In this document: piece after piece, positions 1-10,143 of the stretch | Layout: the number at the start of each line of letters is the position of its first letter | Position numbering within the stretch: position 1 is the stretch's first letter | Assembly: GCA_049999765.1 (NCBI GenBank) | Contig: JBNGIQ010009257.1 | Coordinates: forward strand, 1 to 34,769 | DNA length: 34,769 nt | Reading direction: 5' to 3' | From: Phaeoceros laevis | Lineage: Eukaryota; Anthocerotophyta; Anthocerotopsida; Notothyladales | Notes under the pieces: generated by a model | Databases searched by the model: none | Told to the model about the DNA's origin: nothing | What the model saw: only the letters and a program-made list of their open reading frames with translations | Translations under genes and position numbers: made by a program

Positions 1-596
1 CAGCGGCTGTATATATACTTCGTGTAGTGGTACATAGTCCCGATTTTGCTTCTCATCTAGTGCGTTTGGAGGATTTGTTCCAACGGCTGAGGTCAGCGAA
101 GCTGAAATGTCATCCCAGCAAATGTGAATTTGCTGTTGACACTGTGGTCTACTTGGGGCATCGAATCATCCCTGATGGGATCATGCCACATCTAGCCAAG
201 GTTGAATCCATTGTCAAGATGGCTGTCCCTACTGATCTGCCTGGGCTGCGGGCATTTTTAGGCCTGGCTAACTACTATCGCACATATGTGCAAGAGTTCA
301 GTAGGCTGGCTAGGCCTCTTTATGACTTGTTGAAGAAGGATAGCATTTGGAGTTGGACTGATGCATGCCAGCAGGGTTTTGAGGCACTCAAGAGCAGCTT
401 GATGGCCATGCTGGTCATGCGTAGGCCGGACTTCAACAAGCCCTTTGTCTTACACATAGACTGGAGTGGAATTGGCATTGGTGCTGTCTTAGCTGAAATG
501 GATGATGGAGGCACTGAACAGGTGGTAGCATACGCATCTCGTAGCAACAACCGTGCTGAATCAAATTACTCCGCCTACGAGGGTGAATGCTTGGCC
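1..596 (+). pseudogene. Ty3/gypsy element A, left part: reverse transcriptase to RNase H
   Basis: This is the C-terminal half of a Ty3/gypsy reverse transcriptase and the start of RNase H. The frame from about position 27 reads VHSPDF, then KCHPSKCEFA, YLGH.I, GLRAFLGLANYY and the RNase H entry FVLHIDWSGIGIGAVL, all typical of gypsy pol. It closely resembles element B on the other strand (7047-10143). Where B has the YIDD catalytic box, this copy reads YIYF and then shifts frame at about 20-28, so the polymerase is dead. The frame is open from about 27 to 596 and ends after the RNase H word GECLA, exactly where the right part of A resumes at 10148. Gag, protease and the front of the RT lie outside the window or are lost. 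The family is certain; the identity of the two pieces as one element is inferred. Confidence 0.9.
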
Positions 597-720
597 TTCC
601 AAAGTGAAGACCCGGGTTCAATCCCGTAATGTTTCTGGACCAAAAAATCAGGGTTCAATCCCATAGTGTTTCGACCAAAAATCAGGGTTCCATCCCAGGT
701 TCAATCCCGTAGTGTTGCGT
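597..720 (+). repeat. Short diverged tandem repeat with tRNA B-box-like words
   Basis: Directly after the break in element A, a unit of about 34-37 bases recurs three to four times, starting near 614, 651, 685 and 697. Each unit carries the word GGTTCAATCCC or a one-base variant, followed by a GTAGTGTTTC-like stretch. The word resembles the internal B box of tRNA genes and tRNA-derived SINEs. The arm around it would have a six-base loop instead of the seven of a true T arm, and I see no matching A box or acceptor stem. I therefore call it a SINE-like scrap and not a tRNA gene. Confidence 0.35.
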
Positions 721-749
721 TGGTCTTGCTTCTGAGCAAGAAGTGCTAC

Positions 750-2246
750 TGATCTAGTAGCATTGTAACACCCTAGCTCCATGATTGTGGAGCTTTGATA
801 TATAAAGAGCCATGCCATTATCGCTAAAAAAAAAATATTCAGATTTGAATATTGATGTGTAAGCTCCTCCCACAACTCTAGTGCAGTCAAATTTTGAGTG
901 ATATTCTCCATCTAGTCTGATGAGATACCACCTAAAATTACATGAACTGCTTGGTTGTTTGCTTTCATCCACATCGCAGTAACAGCTGGATCTGCCGCCA
1001 GGTTAGCCGGTTTGGCCAACGTGCCCGACACGACATCCCAAAGCTCTTTACTCTTCAGCGATGCCGACATCCTTAATGAATGACTGCACCGTGTAGTTAG
1101 TGCCATCAAAGCGATCCTTCTCCTTGAAATCAGACGCACTGCTCGTAGAGCCCGCCATTGGAGCGACTGCAGGTATGGGTCCTTGACCACCTCCTGTTCC
1201 TAGTCCTCCCGGGCCTCCTGGTCCTCCCGGACCTGCTAGACCTCCAGGGCCACCTCCAGGTGGTCTTGAGCCTCCAGCACTCGCAGTCTGATTTCCTATG
1301 CTTATACTCGCCTGAGCCTATTCTTCGACTCGGGGTGAGTTCTCATCTTGGTCCGATCCAGCTACTAATGTGTTGCCTAATGGGTGTACAGATGTGACAT
1401 TGTAGCTTGGTGAGTCAAGAGTATTTAGCAATAACCTTGCCTCCTCATTCTCGATGTACGCAAGGCAAGCCGGCTCACTGTGACTTCCACCAGCACTAGA
1501 TAACGATGCTTTAGAAATAGGACGTTGAGCTGGCCTAGCACTCGGACTCCCAAGCAATGAGGCAAATTCTTGCCACATTCATTATGCCACAGACATAGAT
1601 AAAATTTCTGCCTTAACTGAATCTGCTAATTTTTCAGTTTGACTTCGACGCTGATGTCTGTGCACACAATGCATTCCAGGCACATGGTGGATTTTGAATA
1701 AATTTGACCAGTGGGTGGAATTGAGACCGCTGAAAATGCTGATGGGTGAGATAGGAGTAGAGGTTTTAATAATAAGAGAAATTTTGTTTCTAATGCGTGC
1801 AAGTGTTCATCAAGACTCATCAATTGTGAGGCTAATCGAGACACAGACGCTATTAAAACTTGTAATTTACTCGCTATTATATTTTCGTTCCTATTCAACC
1901 AAGATTGTGGTCTTTGTTGTTTAGGTGCATGAAAAACTTGATGTGGTTGAGTGCACGAACAACAATGTGTAAAATCTCTCAAATGTAGTAGAACTCTATA
2001 TGGCCTAGCAGGTGACTGATAGTGACGACGCTGTGGATGTTGATATGTTGATGCACGACGTGGGTGATGATCTGGTTTGTGATTTTGACAAGATTGTGCA
2101 GAATTTTTAAATTCCTGGTGAATTACTTGATTGTGACCCCTATTATGGTCAAATCTAAGTACAGCACCCTGAATTTGATTTTGTGCAGGTCGCCTGACAA
2201 ATCTGGATCTCCGGCGGTTCCTAGATTGTGAGATTGAAGTCTCCAT
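750..2246 (-). pseudogene. Ty1/copia-type gag relic (element C1)
   Basis: On the minus strand an ATG at 2246 lies about 105 bases inside a copia primer-binding site. The reading runs METSISQ..., then a basic Arg/His-rich stretch, then the helical segment SKLQVLIASVSRLASQLMSL. A frameshift near 1640 leads into frames ending SPRVEE (stop at 1318-1320). After that stop the same frame continues through a Gly/Pro-rich collagen-like stretch (about 1160-1270) into MAGSTSSASDF and FDGTNYTV. After a further frameshift it reads KELWDVVSGTLAKPANL and WMKANNQAVHVILGGISSD, the typical plant copia gag (UBN2/Retrotran_gag) signature, fading out near 750. It carries at least two stops and two frameshifts. 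A second diverged copy of the N-terminal part lies at 18990-19400 on the plus strand. No pol of this element is visible; the 3' part was lost at or before 597. Confidence 0.8.
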
Positions 2247-2349
2247 CTAAGCAAAACCAACCAACAAGCCCGAATTCCCACCCACGCTCAAATGTTCCAT
2301 CAATGCATAATTAAGTCCACGCAATCAGCAATCAGGAACCACGCACATT

Positions 2350-2362
2350 GCTCTGATACCAA
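2350..2362 (-). promoter_or_regulatory. Primer-binding site of copia element C1
   Basis: The minus strand reads TTGGTATCAGAGC. This is the standard plant Ty1/copia primer-binding site, complementary to the 3' end of initiator methionine tRNA. It primes minus-strand DNA synthesis. It lies just upstream of the gag start at 2246, in the right order and orientation for the relic. Confidence 0.88.
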
Positions 2363-2580
2363 GTTAATATTTGGTCACATGATTGCATTAGATTGATTGA
2401 ATGAATTACACCATGGCCGCACCTTTATGGTTGCAAGCACATGAGATATGAAACGGCATACTGTTTCATATAATAGTAAATAACTAACTTACTATTTATT
2501 CATAATATACTTAATATAATTTAATGTGAACCGAGCCCTAACCATAAGGGAGCTGGTTTCTCAACTGCAGTTGTCAGGCA
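2363..2580 (-). mobile_element. Probable 5' LTR of copia element C1
   Basis: The sequence next to the primer-binding site must be the inner end of the 5' LTR. A plausible outer end is the minus-strand TG at about 2580 (TGCCTGACAACTGCAG), which gives an LTR of about 215 bases. The stretch is AT-rich. The inner end reads TTAAC instead of the usual CA, and no partner LTR is present in the window, so the outer boundary is a guess. Confidence 0.45.
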
Positions 2581-3347
2581 AATGCCAAGTCATTTTCGAG
2601 ACTTTGTTTTAGACGCTTGTATGTATGTATGAGATACATGCATTCCATTTTTATGTAGGTATGTCCTATGTATGTGTGTATAAAATGACTTGATAATTGC
2701 CATTGAGTTGTACATTTGGAGTTCACTAATTTTGTGTGGCCTATGTGCAGAACGAGGGTAGCAGTAAGTTATACTTACACCCACGTTTGTTGTAAACCAC
2801 AAACATGGCTAACCACTCTCGTGGCCCGACAGTAGAAAAATAGTTTGTTTACATGTGCCAACAGGCTGTACCTATACAGCTGCAAAATGTCTTTCTGGCC
2901 TAGAGCCGGCAAGCCATTAATACGTAATGGGCACAGTAACACGTGTTGTTTTTGCAAGCATTGTTGCCAGCAATGGGAAACCAAAGCACTTTGTGCATTA
3001 TTGGTTTTTTACACTTGCTTGACTCACAGCTGTAGCTTTTCCAGCAAGGCGAACCTGCCCAATTGATCATGGATCAAGGCCGATCAATGTAGCTGGATTT
3101 CAGATCAACTCTTTGCTTACTTTTTGGGTTTCCTTGATTATTTTACAGCCTTCTTGGGATACGAATTGATTACACAGCCATTTAGTGTGGTCCCCTAGAA
3201 GCTGCAGGCAAAAATACCTTCTCTATTACACTTGCCCACGTGATTCAGGTTTAGCTGGCCACAAGCTAAATGTGTGGTGCTAGTTTCCCTCCTTAACCTA
3301 GACTTGTATAGTGCTTTCCCTTCAAAAACAAACCCTAGCCTGCTGCC
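2581..3347. other. No gene recognised
   Basis: This stretch holds only short chance frames. It contains a GTAT/GTATGT-rich patch (about 2617-2685) and a partly palindromic word near 2787. No protein family, RNA gene or repeat was recognised. Confidence 0.5.
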
Positions 3348-3355
3348 TATAAAAA
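3348..3355 (+). promoter_or_regulatory. Candidate TATA box
   Basis: TATAAAAA sits in the context GCCTATAAAAACCC, a good plant TATA box. The nearest downstream frames are small: 3468-3689 begins ATGACCCAACAGG and encodes 73 residues with no recognised domain. It could belong to a lost LTR or to the transcription unit of the ORF at 4291-5637. There is no direct evidence of use. Confidence 0.3.
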
Positions 3356-4290
3356 CCCACCTGGACAATGCTTTTGATAGACTCCGAGGCTTCCATTGTG
3401 TCTCCATGCTCCCCGCTCAGTGCCCTGATCACAGTGCCTTGGTCAGCTGCCACAATCCCTGTCCAACATGACCCAACAGGTCAGCACCTTTGTTTTTTCT
3501 GCTTGTGATGCATTTTTGGACTTACCATTGTGCTATGAGGCCTGGATCTGCCAGAATGACCAGAAATCCAACCTAGGAAACCTTTCTGGCACTGAAGGAG
3601 GAAGATGGAGGGGTCAGTCTCACCAGCGGACATGCCTAGCACATTTAGGAGGCTGCTTGGGTCACACTGGCGATGTGACCAACAGCTAAGAGGAAGGATG
3701 TGTGTCTTTTGCTTTTTTTGCATTGTTTAGGCCTTGGGAAGGCCTGTCCATGCTTGCTGAAGATTTGTTGTGTGTGAAGTTGTCCCAAAACTCATTGTGC
3801 CTGCCGCTGCAACAACACACATCGATGCACAAGGGTCAGGGGACACAAGGCAGTTCATACCTGTGCTCCCCGATGCTCAAATCTGGTGCAACATGGCGTT
3901 ACCTTGCTCTGAATGTGCTTTGTTCACTAACTTTGCTGCTACCATTCTTTGTGAACATTGTCGCAGTGTGAAGTTTTGCTGCTTCATAAATGTTGCTCGC
4001 GATACTTGCTGTTTCACCAAAATGCTGTTTCTGCCCTAAAATGGGTGCTTGCACTGGAGTTCTGGCTGCTGTTCCTAACGTGTGTAGGCCATGACATTGG
4101 AAAATGCAAAAGTGCTTGCAAGAGGACCTCCTAGGAGGCCATCGACTAGAAAAAATGTTGCTTTGTTGACATTTTGACTATTGTATATATAAAACATACA
4201 TACCTCTGCTTGAAGCTAAATTGGTCTCTGGCTTTCCTCTTGGTATGCATTCTGCATCAAGCACTCACCGGTTCATTGTTCCTATGACAG
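3356..4290 (+). other. Low-coding stretch upstream of the unknown ORF
   Basis: Small frames occur at 3468-3689 and 3770-4039. The latter reads IPVLPDAQIWCNM and then two Cys pairs (PCSEC, LCEHC) about 15 residues apart, which could be a small zinc-binding module or chance. The stretch ends in a pyrimidine-rich tract and CTATGACAG at about 4290, a fair splice acceptor in front of the open frame that follows. No family was recognised. Confidence 0.3.
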
Positions 4291-4869
4291 GATGAAACAG
4301 AATGGCATGCCGATCTTATAGACCTGGGCTACCCAGGAAATGATGGTGGAATCGTGTCATCACCTACTGTGCAAGCCGTCCTATCTTCTATCAAATGGCA
4401 AGAGTTCCACAACACTGTCCAACGCTTGGACAACATCGCTGTTTCCAATAGTGATGGAGGCGGAACCGACCCCCCGTTGCTGGATACGCTGGCGTTTGAT
4501 GACTTGGTCAAATTGTCTGCAACATGCACAGTGGATCAGAGCCTGGCCATGGAAAAGTTGCTAAAGGTTCACACCTTACTGCCGCGCTACGTGGAAGAAG
4601 ACCAGAAAGCCATAGAGGAATTTGAAGAGTTCAGGGATTCGATTGCCAAGGCGCTGGATATGCCTACCACATCACGCAACATGGCACCTGAACCAAGTCT
4701 GCAAGGGGATGAGTTCGTCCACCCTTTGATCTCGAAGGAACTTTGTGACACAGCTGACATGAAAAAAATGGTGGAAAGATCAAAGGAAGCACTCAAAAAA
4801 GGAAGCACAGGCTGCGCTACAGGACCAGTGCCCGATTCCTATCATTCACCCACGAGACTTGGAGTCTGA
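4291..4869 (+). pseudogene. Unknown coding-like ORF, N-terminal part
   Basis: An open frame of about 190 codons starts just after an AG acceptor-like site (DETEWHADLIDLGYPG; first ATG at 4354). It includes an acidic helical stretch (EEDQKAIEEFEEF) and ends at a TGA at 4867-4869. From about 4800 the next frame looks more like the real continuation (EAQAALQDQCPIPIIHPRD), so an indel in the run of six A at 4796-4801 probably broke the gene. A perfect GTAAGT donor-like word lies at 4872-4877, so this could be one exon bounded by acceptor and donor. No domain was recognised. It is followed in the same frame by the ORF at 4879-5637, and both are probably one old gene or transposon ORF. Confidence 0.5.
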
Positions 4870-4878
4870 GCTGGGTAA

Positions 4879-5637
4879 GTGGTCACACAAAGCATGGGTG
4901 GCCAGCAACATCAATTTTGTTGCACCCATTGGCCTTGCAACCTGGTAGACATTGGGGGCCTTGATACTGCAGACATGGACCACTGCCAAACGCGGGCACT
5001 CTATGGGAACTTGTTCCTACTAAACAGCATGCGTATGGCCCGTAGCCCACCGATTGGACTGTTAAACATCAAATGTTTGTACAAGCAAACCATGATGGTC
5101 CGGTCCAAAAGCTACATGCCCACGGGGAAGAATCGGAAGGAGGGTTCTCACAACCGGCTCCTTTGGAACTGGAATCGCCCGTTCGCAAAATGCATCTGTG
5201 GGGATACGGGTATCCCAAAAACTACACCTGAAGGCAGTCCAAAGTGCGAGGCAGGGATTCTTTGGTTCGACCATGTAATTTACATCATGGCCAACAACCT
5301 TGATACCTTCTTTCCTGACGAGAAAAGCTTAAGCATGCAGTGGACCTCGTTCCTGATGTTCCTCATGTTGCCAGCCAACCGAGAGATGGTCAAAGTGCAG
5401 ATCGGGTTCATGCACATCAGGGATTGGATGGTGAAAGGGGCCAAGGAGCTGGTCAAGAACCCAGAGGCAAAACTGCTTGCGGACATGGGAGACAATGTTG
5501 GCCCACGCTACATCGAAAAGCTTCTAAAACCGGCTGATTTCAGTGAGAAGTTGGAACGCTTGGAACGCCACCAACAGGCCGCACCCAAGCTTCCTTACAA
5601 GAAGTCCAAGGATGCAAGTGGGGCGGAGAAACTTTAG
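4879..5637 (+). pseudogene. Unknown coding-like ORF, C-terminal part
   Basis: The frame encodes about 250 residues. From about residue 22 (VDIGGLDTADMDHC) it has a balanced, protein-like composition. It includes NRLLWNWNRPFAKC, DHVIYIMANNLDTFFPD and a basic Lys-rich tail that ends at a TAG. Beyond the stop the same frame continues as a Gly/Arg-rich stretch (TCTHFNANPYYRGKGRG), reaching a TAG near 5765 and a final TGA near 5937. The first 20 residues are probably out of frame relative to the upstream part. A basic C-terminus with a Cys/His and RGKGRG-like tail would suit the ORF1/gag of a retroelement such as a DIRS type, but I see no diagnostic motif. Function unknown. Confidence 0.45.
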
Positions 5638-6243
5638 GTGACTGGCAAGAGAGGTTCGACATGCACGCATTTTAATGCGAACCCCTACTACAGAGGAAAG
5701 GGGCGTGGACAGGACTCCCGCCGACCCCCACCTTCTGGGCATGCAGTTGGAAGAGGTCCGGGCTAGGCATCCACCCATAGCGCTGGCCCCTCGGTTTTTG
5801 ACGCAGTCACCCCGCAATCTACCGTGACCAACAATGGGATCAACCCTCGCACTAGCAACTCGGTCAATTCGAGTGGACAGACTTTGGCCTGCTACTTTCC
5901 TGCTCTTGGTGGCAGAAATCTGGCAAACGAATGGTGAGGTGCTGAGCGATTTTGTGTGTGTGTGGGACTGTCTCAGATGAGCAAGAATGCTCTGAGGAAC
6001 CACCCAGTAGGACGATCGGCGTTGATGTTCTAGGCAATACATGCCTCGCATCAACTAAAAACAGGGAAGTGTCAGGTTTTGTGCACATTTTGTATGCGAA
6101 TAGAGCCTTAGAATGGCTTAGTGTCAAAACCTTGTTTGCTGAATGTTTTGAAGACTGCTCGGAAGAAATTCAAGCAGATTTTGACATGCTGGTCTTTGGG
6201 TGGAGGTATTTTGAGAGCATCTCTTTGCATGTATACAAGCCCT

Positions 6244-6357
6244 GTCGTGCTAAAAGACATCTTGTAGATATACTGTCGTGCTACTACTCAACCAAGCTAT
6301 GCTTCCGCCAGTAATTAATTAAGCAGCAAAACGGCAAACAAGTGAAAAACACGCTCA
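6244..6357 (-). mobile_element. Truncated second LTR start (element B family)
   Basis: Read on the minus strand from 6357, this is TGAGCGTGTTTTTCAC and onward. It matches the first about 118 bases of the full LTR (7009 downwards) with about six substitutions and one 4-base gap. Similarity ends abruptly after the word CACGACAG (about 6244). It abuts the end of the full LTR with only AA between them. Confidence 0.8.
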
Positions 6358-6359
6358 TT

Positions 6360-7009
6360 TGAGATCTCGGTGCTCATGCTGCTGTTGCTGCAGCACAAGG
6401 CGCCAGTAATTGCATGCGGGTGCCAATGTTGCACACCGCCAAGTAAGCTAGCTAATTCTACGCACTCAAACTCAAACATTCATCAAGCTCAGACTGCGCT
6501 AGCGTCAGTTGAGAATTCAAAGTTCAAACAGGTGCTGCGCTCCAGCAGCCTCCAAGAGAGAATTGCAAAAGCTGAGTGCTAAGGCTGCAGACCGGCCCTA
6601 GGACCCTTGCAGCGGTCCCGTTAGGGCTGCCTGCTCTCACATGCCGTTGGCATCGCCTCCACTTCCATTGCAGACAACGCCTCCTTCGCATTGAAGACGA
6701 CCTCCGCGGCATAGCTCCTTTGCACAATTAAAAAGGCTATCTACCGCCGCTAGTAACTAGCATTTACCTTATCTAATGGAATTACCTATGTGGTAGTAAT
6801 AACCCAATATGCAGTCTGTCTTATATCCATACACTATGCTTAAAGAACAACCAAAACACTACATGACATGGTGCAACCTGTCATGACAGCTGTCGTGCTA
6901 AAAGATATCTTGTAGATCTATATACTGTCATGCTACTACTCAACCAATCTATGCTTCCACCAGTAATTAGTTAAGCAGCAAAACGGTAAACAAGTGAAAA
7001 ACACGCTCA
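6360..7009 (-). mobile_element. 3' LTR of Ty3/gypsy element B
   Basis: On the minus strand the LTR begins TGAG directly after the polypurine tract and AA. It ends CTCA at 6360, which gives a 650-base LTR with a perfect 4-base inverted terminal repeat (TGAG/CTCA). The start is confirmed by the polypurine tract and by the second copy starting at 6357. It would carry promoter and polyadenylation signals, but no convincing TATA box was singled out. No 5' LTR of B is present because the element is truncated at about 10143. Confidence 0.8.
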
Positions 7010-7019
7010 TTCCCCCCCC
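7010..7019 (-). promoter_or_regulatory. Polypurine tract of element B
   Basis: The minus strand reads GCTGGGGGGGGAA immediately before the LTR TG. This is the plus-strand primer site of LTR retrotransposons. Element A has the equivalent GCTGGGGGGGAG at 12032-12043. Confidence 0.8.
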
Positions 7020-7043
7020 AGCATTGTGTACAATCCTGAAGTG

Positions 7044-7190
7044 CTAAACTGCAACACACACAAGGCACTTCCAGGTGCCCTCAGGCACCAGGGTAAGCGG
7101 AGGAATTAAGCAAAACATGTGAAAACCAGCATTGCAGCCATCACAAAGCAAAAGCTGAGCAGCATCGTCGCTGCGTCGGCATACCTTGCA
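7044..7190 (-). pseudogene. PHD finger at the C-terminus of the element B integrase
   Basis: In frame with the integrase tail (CAPCHLPNLDPE), the minus strand encodes CKVC, 11 residues, CDGC, NAGFH, MFC, a 14-residue spacer with PPLTLVPEG and W, then CLVC, three residues and a stop at 7044-7046. The order and spacing C-x2-C, C-x2-C, x4-H-x2-C, C-x2-C is the PHD zinc finger (C4HC3), including the conserved Trp two residues before the last Cys pair. PHD fingers bind histone H3 tails. The only defect near it is the upstream TAG at 7299. Element A carries the same finger. Confidence 0.88.
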
Positions 7191-10143
7191 AGGGTAGTCT
7201 GGAGGTGGGTGCCAATTTGCAATGACAACTTCAGGATCGAGGTTGGGCAGGTGGCAAGGCGCACAGTTTTTCTGGTGATCTTTCCACTCGCGCCCATCCT
7301 ATCCATGCAGCAACAAAACTCCAGAAGGCAACACCTTTTTGACACGCAGTATGATGTGACTGGCCGTTATCTCAAGAGTGTTGTGAGTTTGCCGCTGCAG
7401 ATAGATGAAATCACCCTCGTCAAATTTCCGAGCCTTGGGCAGATAGTTGTCCCCCCTTGTGTGAGCATACCGCAAGGTATCTTGGTGCTGTACAATCTGT
7501 AAGTTGCCCATGGCCATTGGCATAATCCGGCAAGAAAGGATTTCCCGATCAGAAACCACTCGCGCCCACATGTTGGGATCATCCAACTGTACAACCTGGT
7601 CCATAGTGGCAGCAATAGCCGAAGGTGGAACTGGATGGCGGCCAAAGAGAAGAAGGTAAGGAGAAAAATCCGACAAAGCGGCCTGCTTGCTGAAACGGTA
7701 GCCCATAGCAATGTAAGGCAACATTAAGTCCCAATCCTTGGGATGTTGGCTCAAGCAAATCTTGCGCAAACCACGTTTAGTGGTTTGCACCATGAGCTCA
7801 GCTAAACCGTCAACTTATGGATGCTTCTTGGAAGTCCTACGATGGTCAATCAGGGCCCAATCCAGCAAATCTTGAAACGCTCCTCGAAATTCTGATCCTT
7901 GATCAGTCAAACATTCAGCACATGCACCAAACTGACTTATACACAGATGAGAAAGGCTTGTGCTGTAGTGGCTGACTCTTTGTTGAGTAATGCCACCAAC
8001 TCAATCCATTTGCTAAAGTGCTCTATCATAACCATGATGTACATGTAAACATTGCCACGAGAGGTCTTGGGAAGCTCTCCTGCAAGGTCACAACTCCACC
8101 GATAGAACAGGCCCTGAATAGGCAAAGGGTGTAACACTGGCTGCTTAGCAGTAAAATGAGCCCTGACACGGTCACACTGCTCACACCTAGCAATGACATC
8201 CTTAACCTGCAAGTACATTCCCATCCAAAAGAAATGGGGAAGTAACAAGCTGTAGGTCCGTTTAACACCAAAGTGTCCCATGTCATCATGGACCCGTTGA
8301 ATCAACACTCTACACTCGTGCGGAGATGGTACCACCCGTTCTCCAGTTGCCAAAAGCCTGACCAAGTGGTCAGTGCGCCAAGCATACCGTTTAGCACGAT
8401 GCATCACTCGATCCCTATCCAAATGACTCATCTGGGCTGGCAGCTGTTGCGTCTTGAGGTAGGCCATACAAATGGTGTCTTCCCAGATGTCCCTCAAGGT
8501 CACATGCTTGGGCTGCACCACTGCGGTGTTAACCAACATGGATAAAAATGCTGCTACACCCCACTTGCCTGACTGATCTGCATCAAAATCCTGCCTGGCT
8601 ACACTTGTGTCCACCGAAGAGAGAGATGGGGTGCGTGAGAGAGCATCAACGTTTTGATGCGTAACACCAGGACTATGGATGATGTCCATGTCATATTCCT
8701 GCAGCAACAAGGCCCATCTGGCCAGCTTTCCACTTAACTTGTCATTAGTTATAAGCCAATGCAAGGGCTGGTGGTCAGTGTAAATTGTAAACCTTCTACC
8801 ATGCAAATATGGCCGAAAGTGAATCACAGACCACACGACAGCCAAACACTCGCCTTCATAGGAAGAGTGGTTAGACTCCGCGCGGTTGTTGCTACGAGAT
8901 GTATACGCAATAACCTGCTCCGTCCCACCATCATCCAGCTTCGCAAGAACTGCCCCTATCCCAATGCCACTCCAATCCGTGTGTAGAATGAACGGCTTGT
9001 TGAAGTCAGGTCGACGCATGACCAGCATTTCCATCAACTTGTGCTTGAGAGACTCAAAAGCCTAATAGTTAGCTAGGCCTAAGAATGCACGCAAACCTGG
9101 CAGGTCACCCGGCACAGCCATCTTAGCAATGGACTCCACCTTAGCAAGGTGTGGCATGATGCCATTAGGAATAATTTGATAGCCAAGGTACACAACTGTG
9201 TCAACAGCAAACTCACATTTGCTTGGATGGCACTTCAAGCCTACAGCTTGCAATCTCTGAAACAAATCTTCCAGATGCACCAAGTGAGTGGCAAAATCAG
9301 GACTATGCACAAGAACATCATCTATGTAACAGCGTAAATGATCTGCTCCTGCTAACACACGATCCATGACTCTCTAGAAAGTTACAGGTGCATTCTGCAA
9401 ACCAAAAGGCATGACTAGCCACTCCCATAGCTTATTAGAGCCATGAAACGCCGTCTTCTTGCAATCCTCCTCAGCCAACAAAATTTGATTGAAGCCTTGA
9501 CGCAAGTCCAAGATGGAGAACACCTTCGAAGCTCCTATGCTGTCAAATATCTCCTCCAGGAGTGGCACTGGGTACCGATCCTGGGGAGTGGGCTGATTGA
9601 GAGGCCGATAATCGCCACACATGCGTTTCTCGGTCCACAATCCATGCACATCCTTCTTGGCAGACATCACTGTGGCAACCGCATACTCCGAGGTAGAAGG
9701 CCTGATCAGCCCTGCCTTGTAGAGCTCCTCACAATGCTTGTCCACAAGCTCCCATTCAGCCTTGCTAAGTCTATGCCTCCTGCGCCACACTGGTTCATCA
9801 CTAGTGAGAGGTAACCGAAACCGCAGCACATTGCATTTGCCTAGCTGGGTTATGCTGAAAGCAAAGGCATCCTCATACTTCATGAGCAATCTATGCAACA
9901 ACCGCCGTTGTGCAGCTAACAATTCATGCCCAAAAGTCCAAGAATACGTAGCAGCTGTGACTGGTCCACGGTCTACCTGAGTTGATGGAACTGCTGAAAA
10001 TCCAGTCGAAAAATGGCAAAAGCCTGGGACTTCCTCCCCCCAGCAGTGAGTAGAAAGGAAGCATGACACCATACAGTGAGTAAGTGCACAGCATCAGGAT
10101 GAGCCGCATAATCTAACACAGCAGCATGCACGGCTGGTGCACA
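7044..10143 (-). pseudogene. Ty3/gypsy element B pol: RT, RNase H, integrase, PHD finger
   Basis: Read on the minus strand, a short upstream remnant (to about 10143) is followed by RT with CGDYRPLN, ILDLRQGFNQI, MPFGLQNAP and the intact catalytic box YIDD near 9315. RNase H follows (FILHTDWSG, FTIYTDHQPLHWL), then the integrase zinc motif (HDDMGHFGVKRTY, ARCEQCD), the catalytic core (WSCDLAGELP, CLTDQGSEF, DGLAE) and a C-terminal PHD finger. Damage: TAG at 9374, an in-frame loss of about 105 bases plus TAG at 9062 (the RT connection), a frameshift near 7935, TAA at 7815-7817 and TAG at 7299. Gag and protease are missing, because the element ends against element A at 10147. It is not autonomous. 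Confidence 0.92.

Noticed and set aside
597-640. A tRNA gene suggested by the GGGTTCAATCCC arm
   Set aside because: No acceptor stem, D arm or A box can be matched upstream, and the arm loop is six bases instead of seven.
1158-1397. Plus-strand Leu/Pro-rich ORF
   Set aside because: It is the shadow of the Gly/Pro-rich segment of the copia gag relic on the minus strand.
3468-3689. Small gene behind the TATA box at 3348
   Set aside because: It has no domain, conserved pattern or splice evidence; kept only as a mention in the region entry.
8273-9337. Plus-strand ORFs across element B
   Set aside because: They are antisense shadows of the pol frame, which has clear RNase H, integrase and RT motifs.
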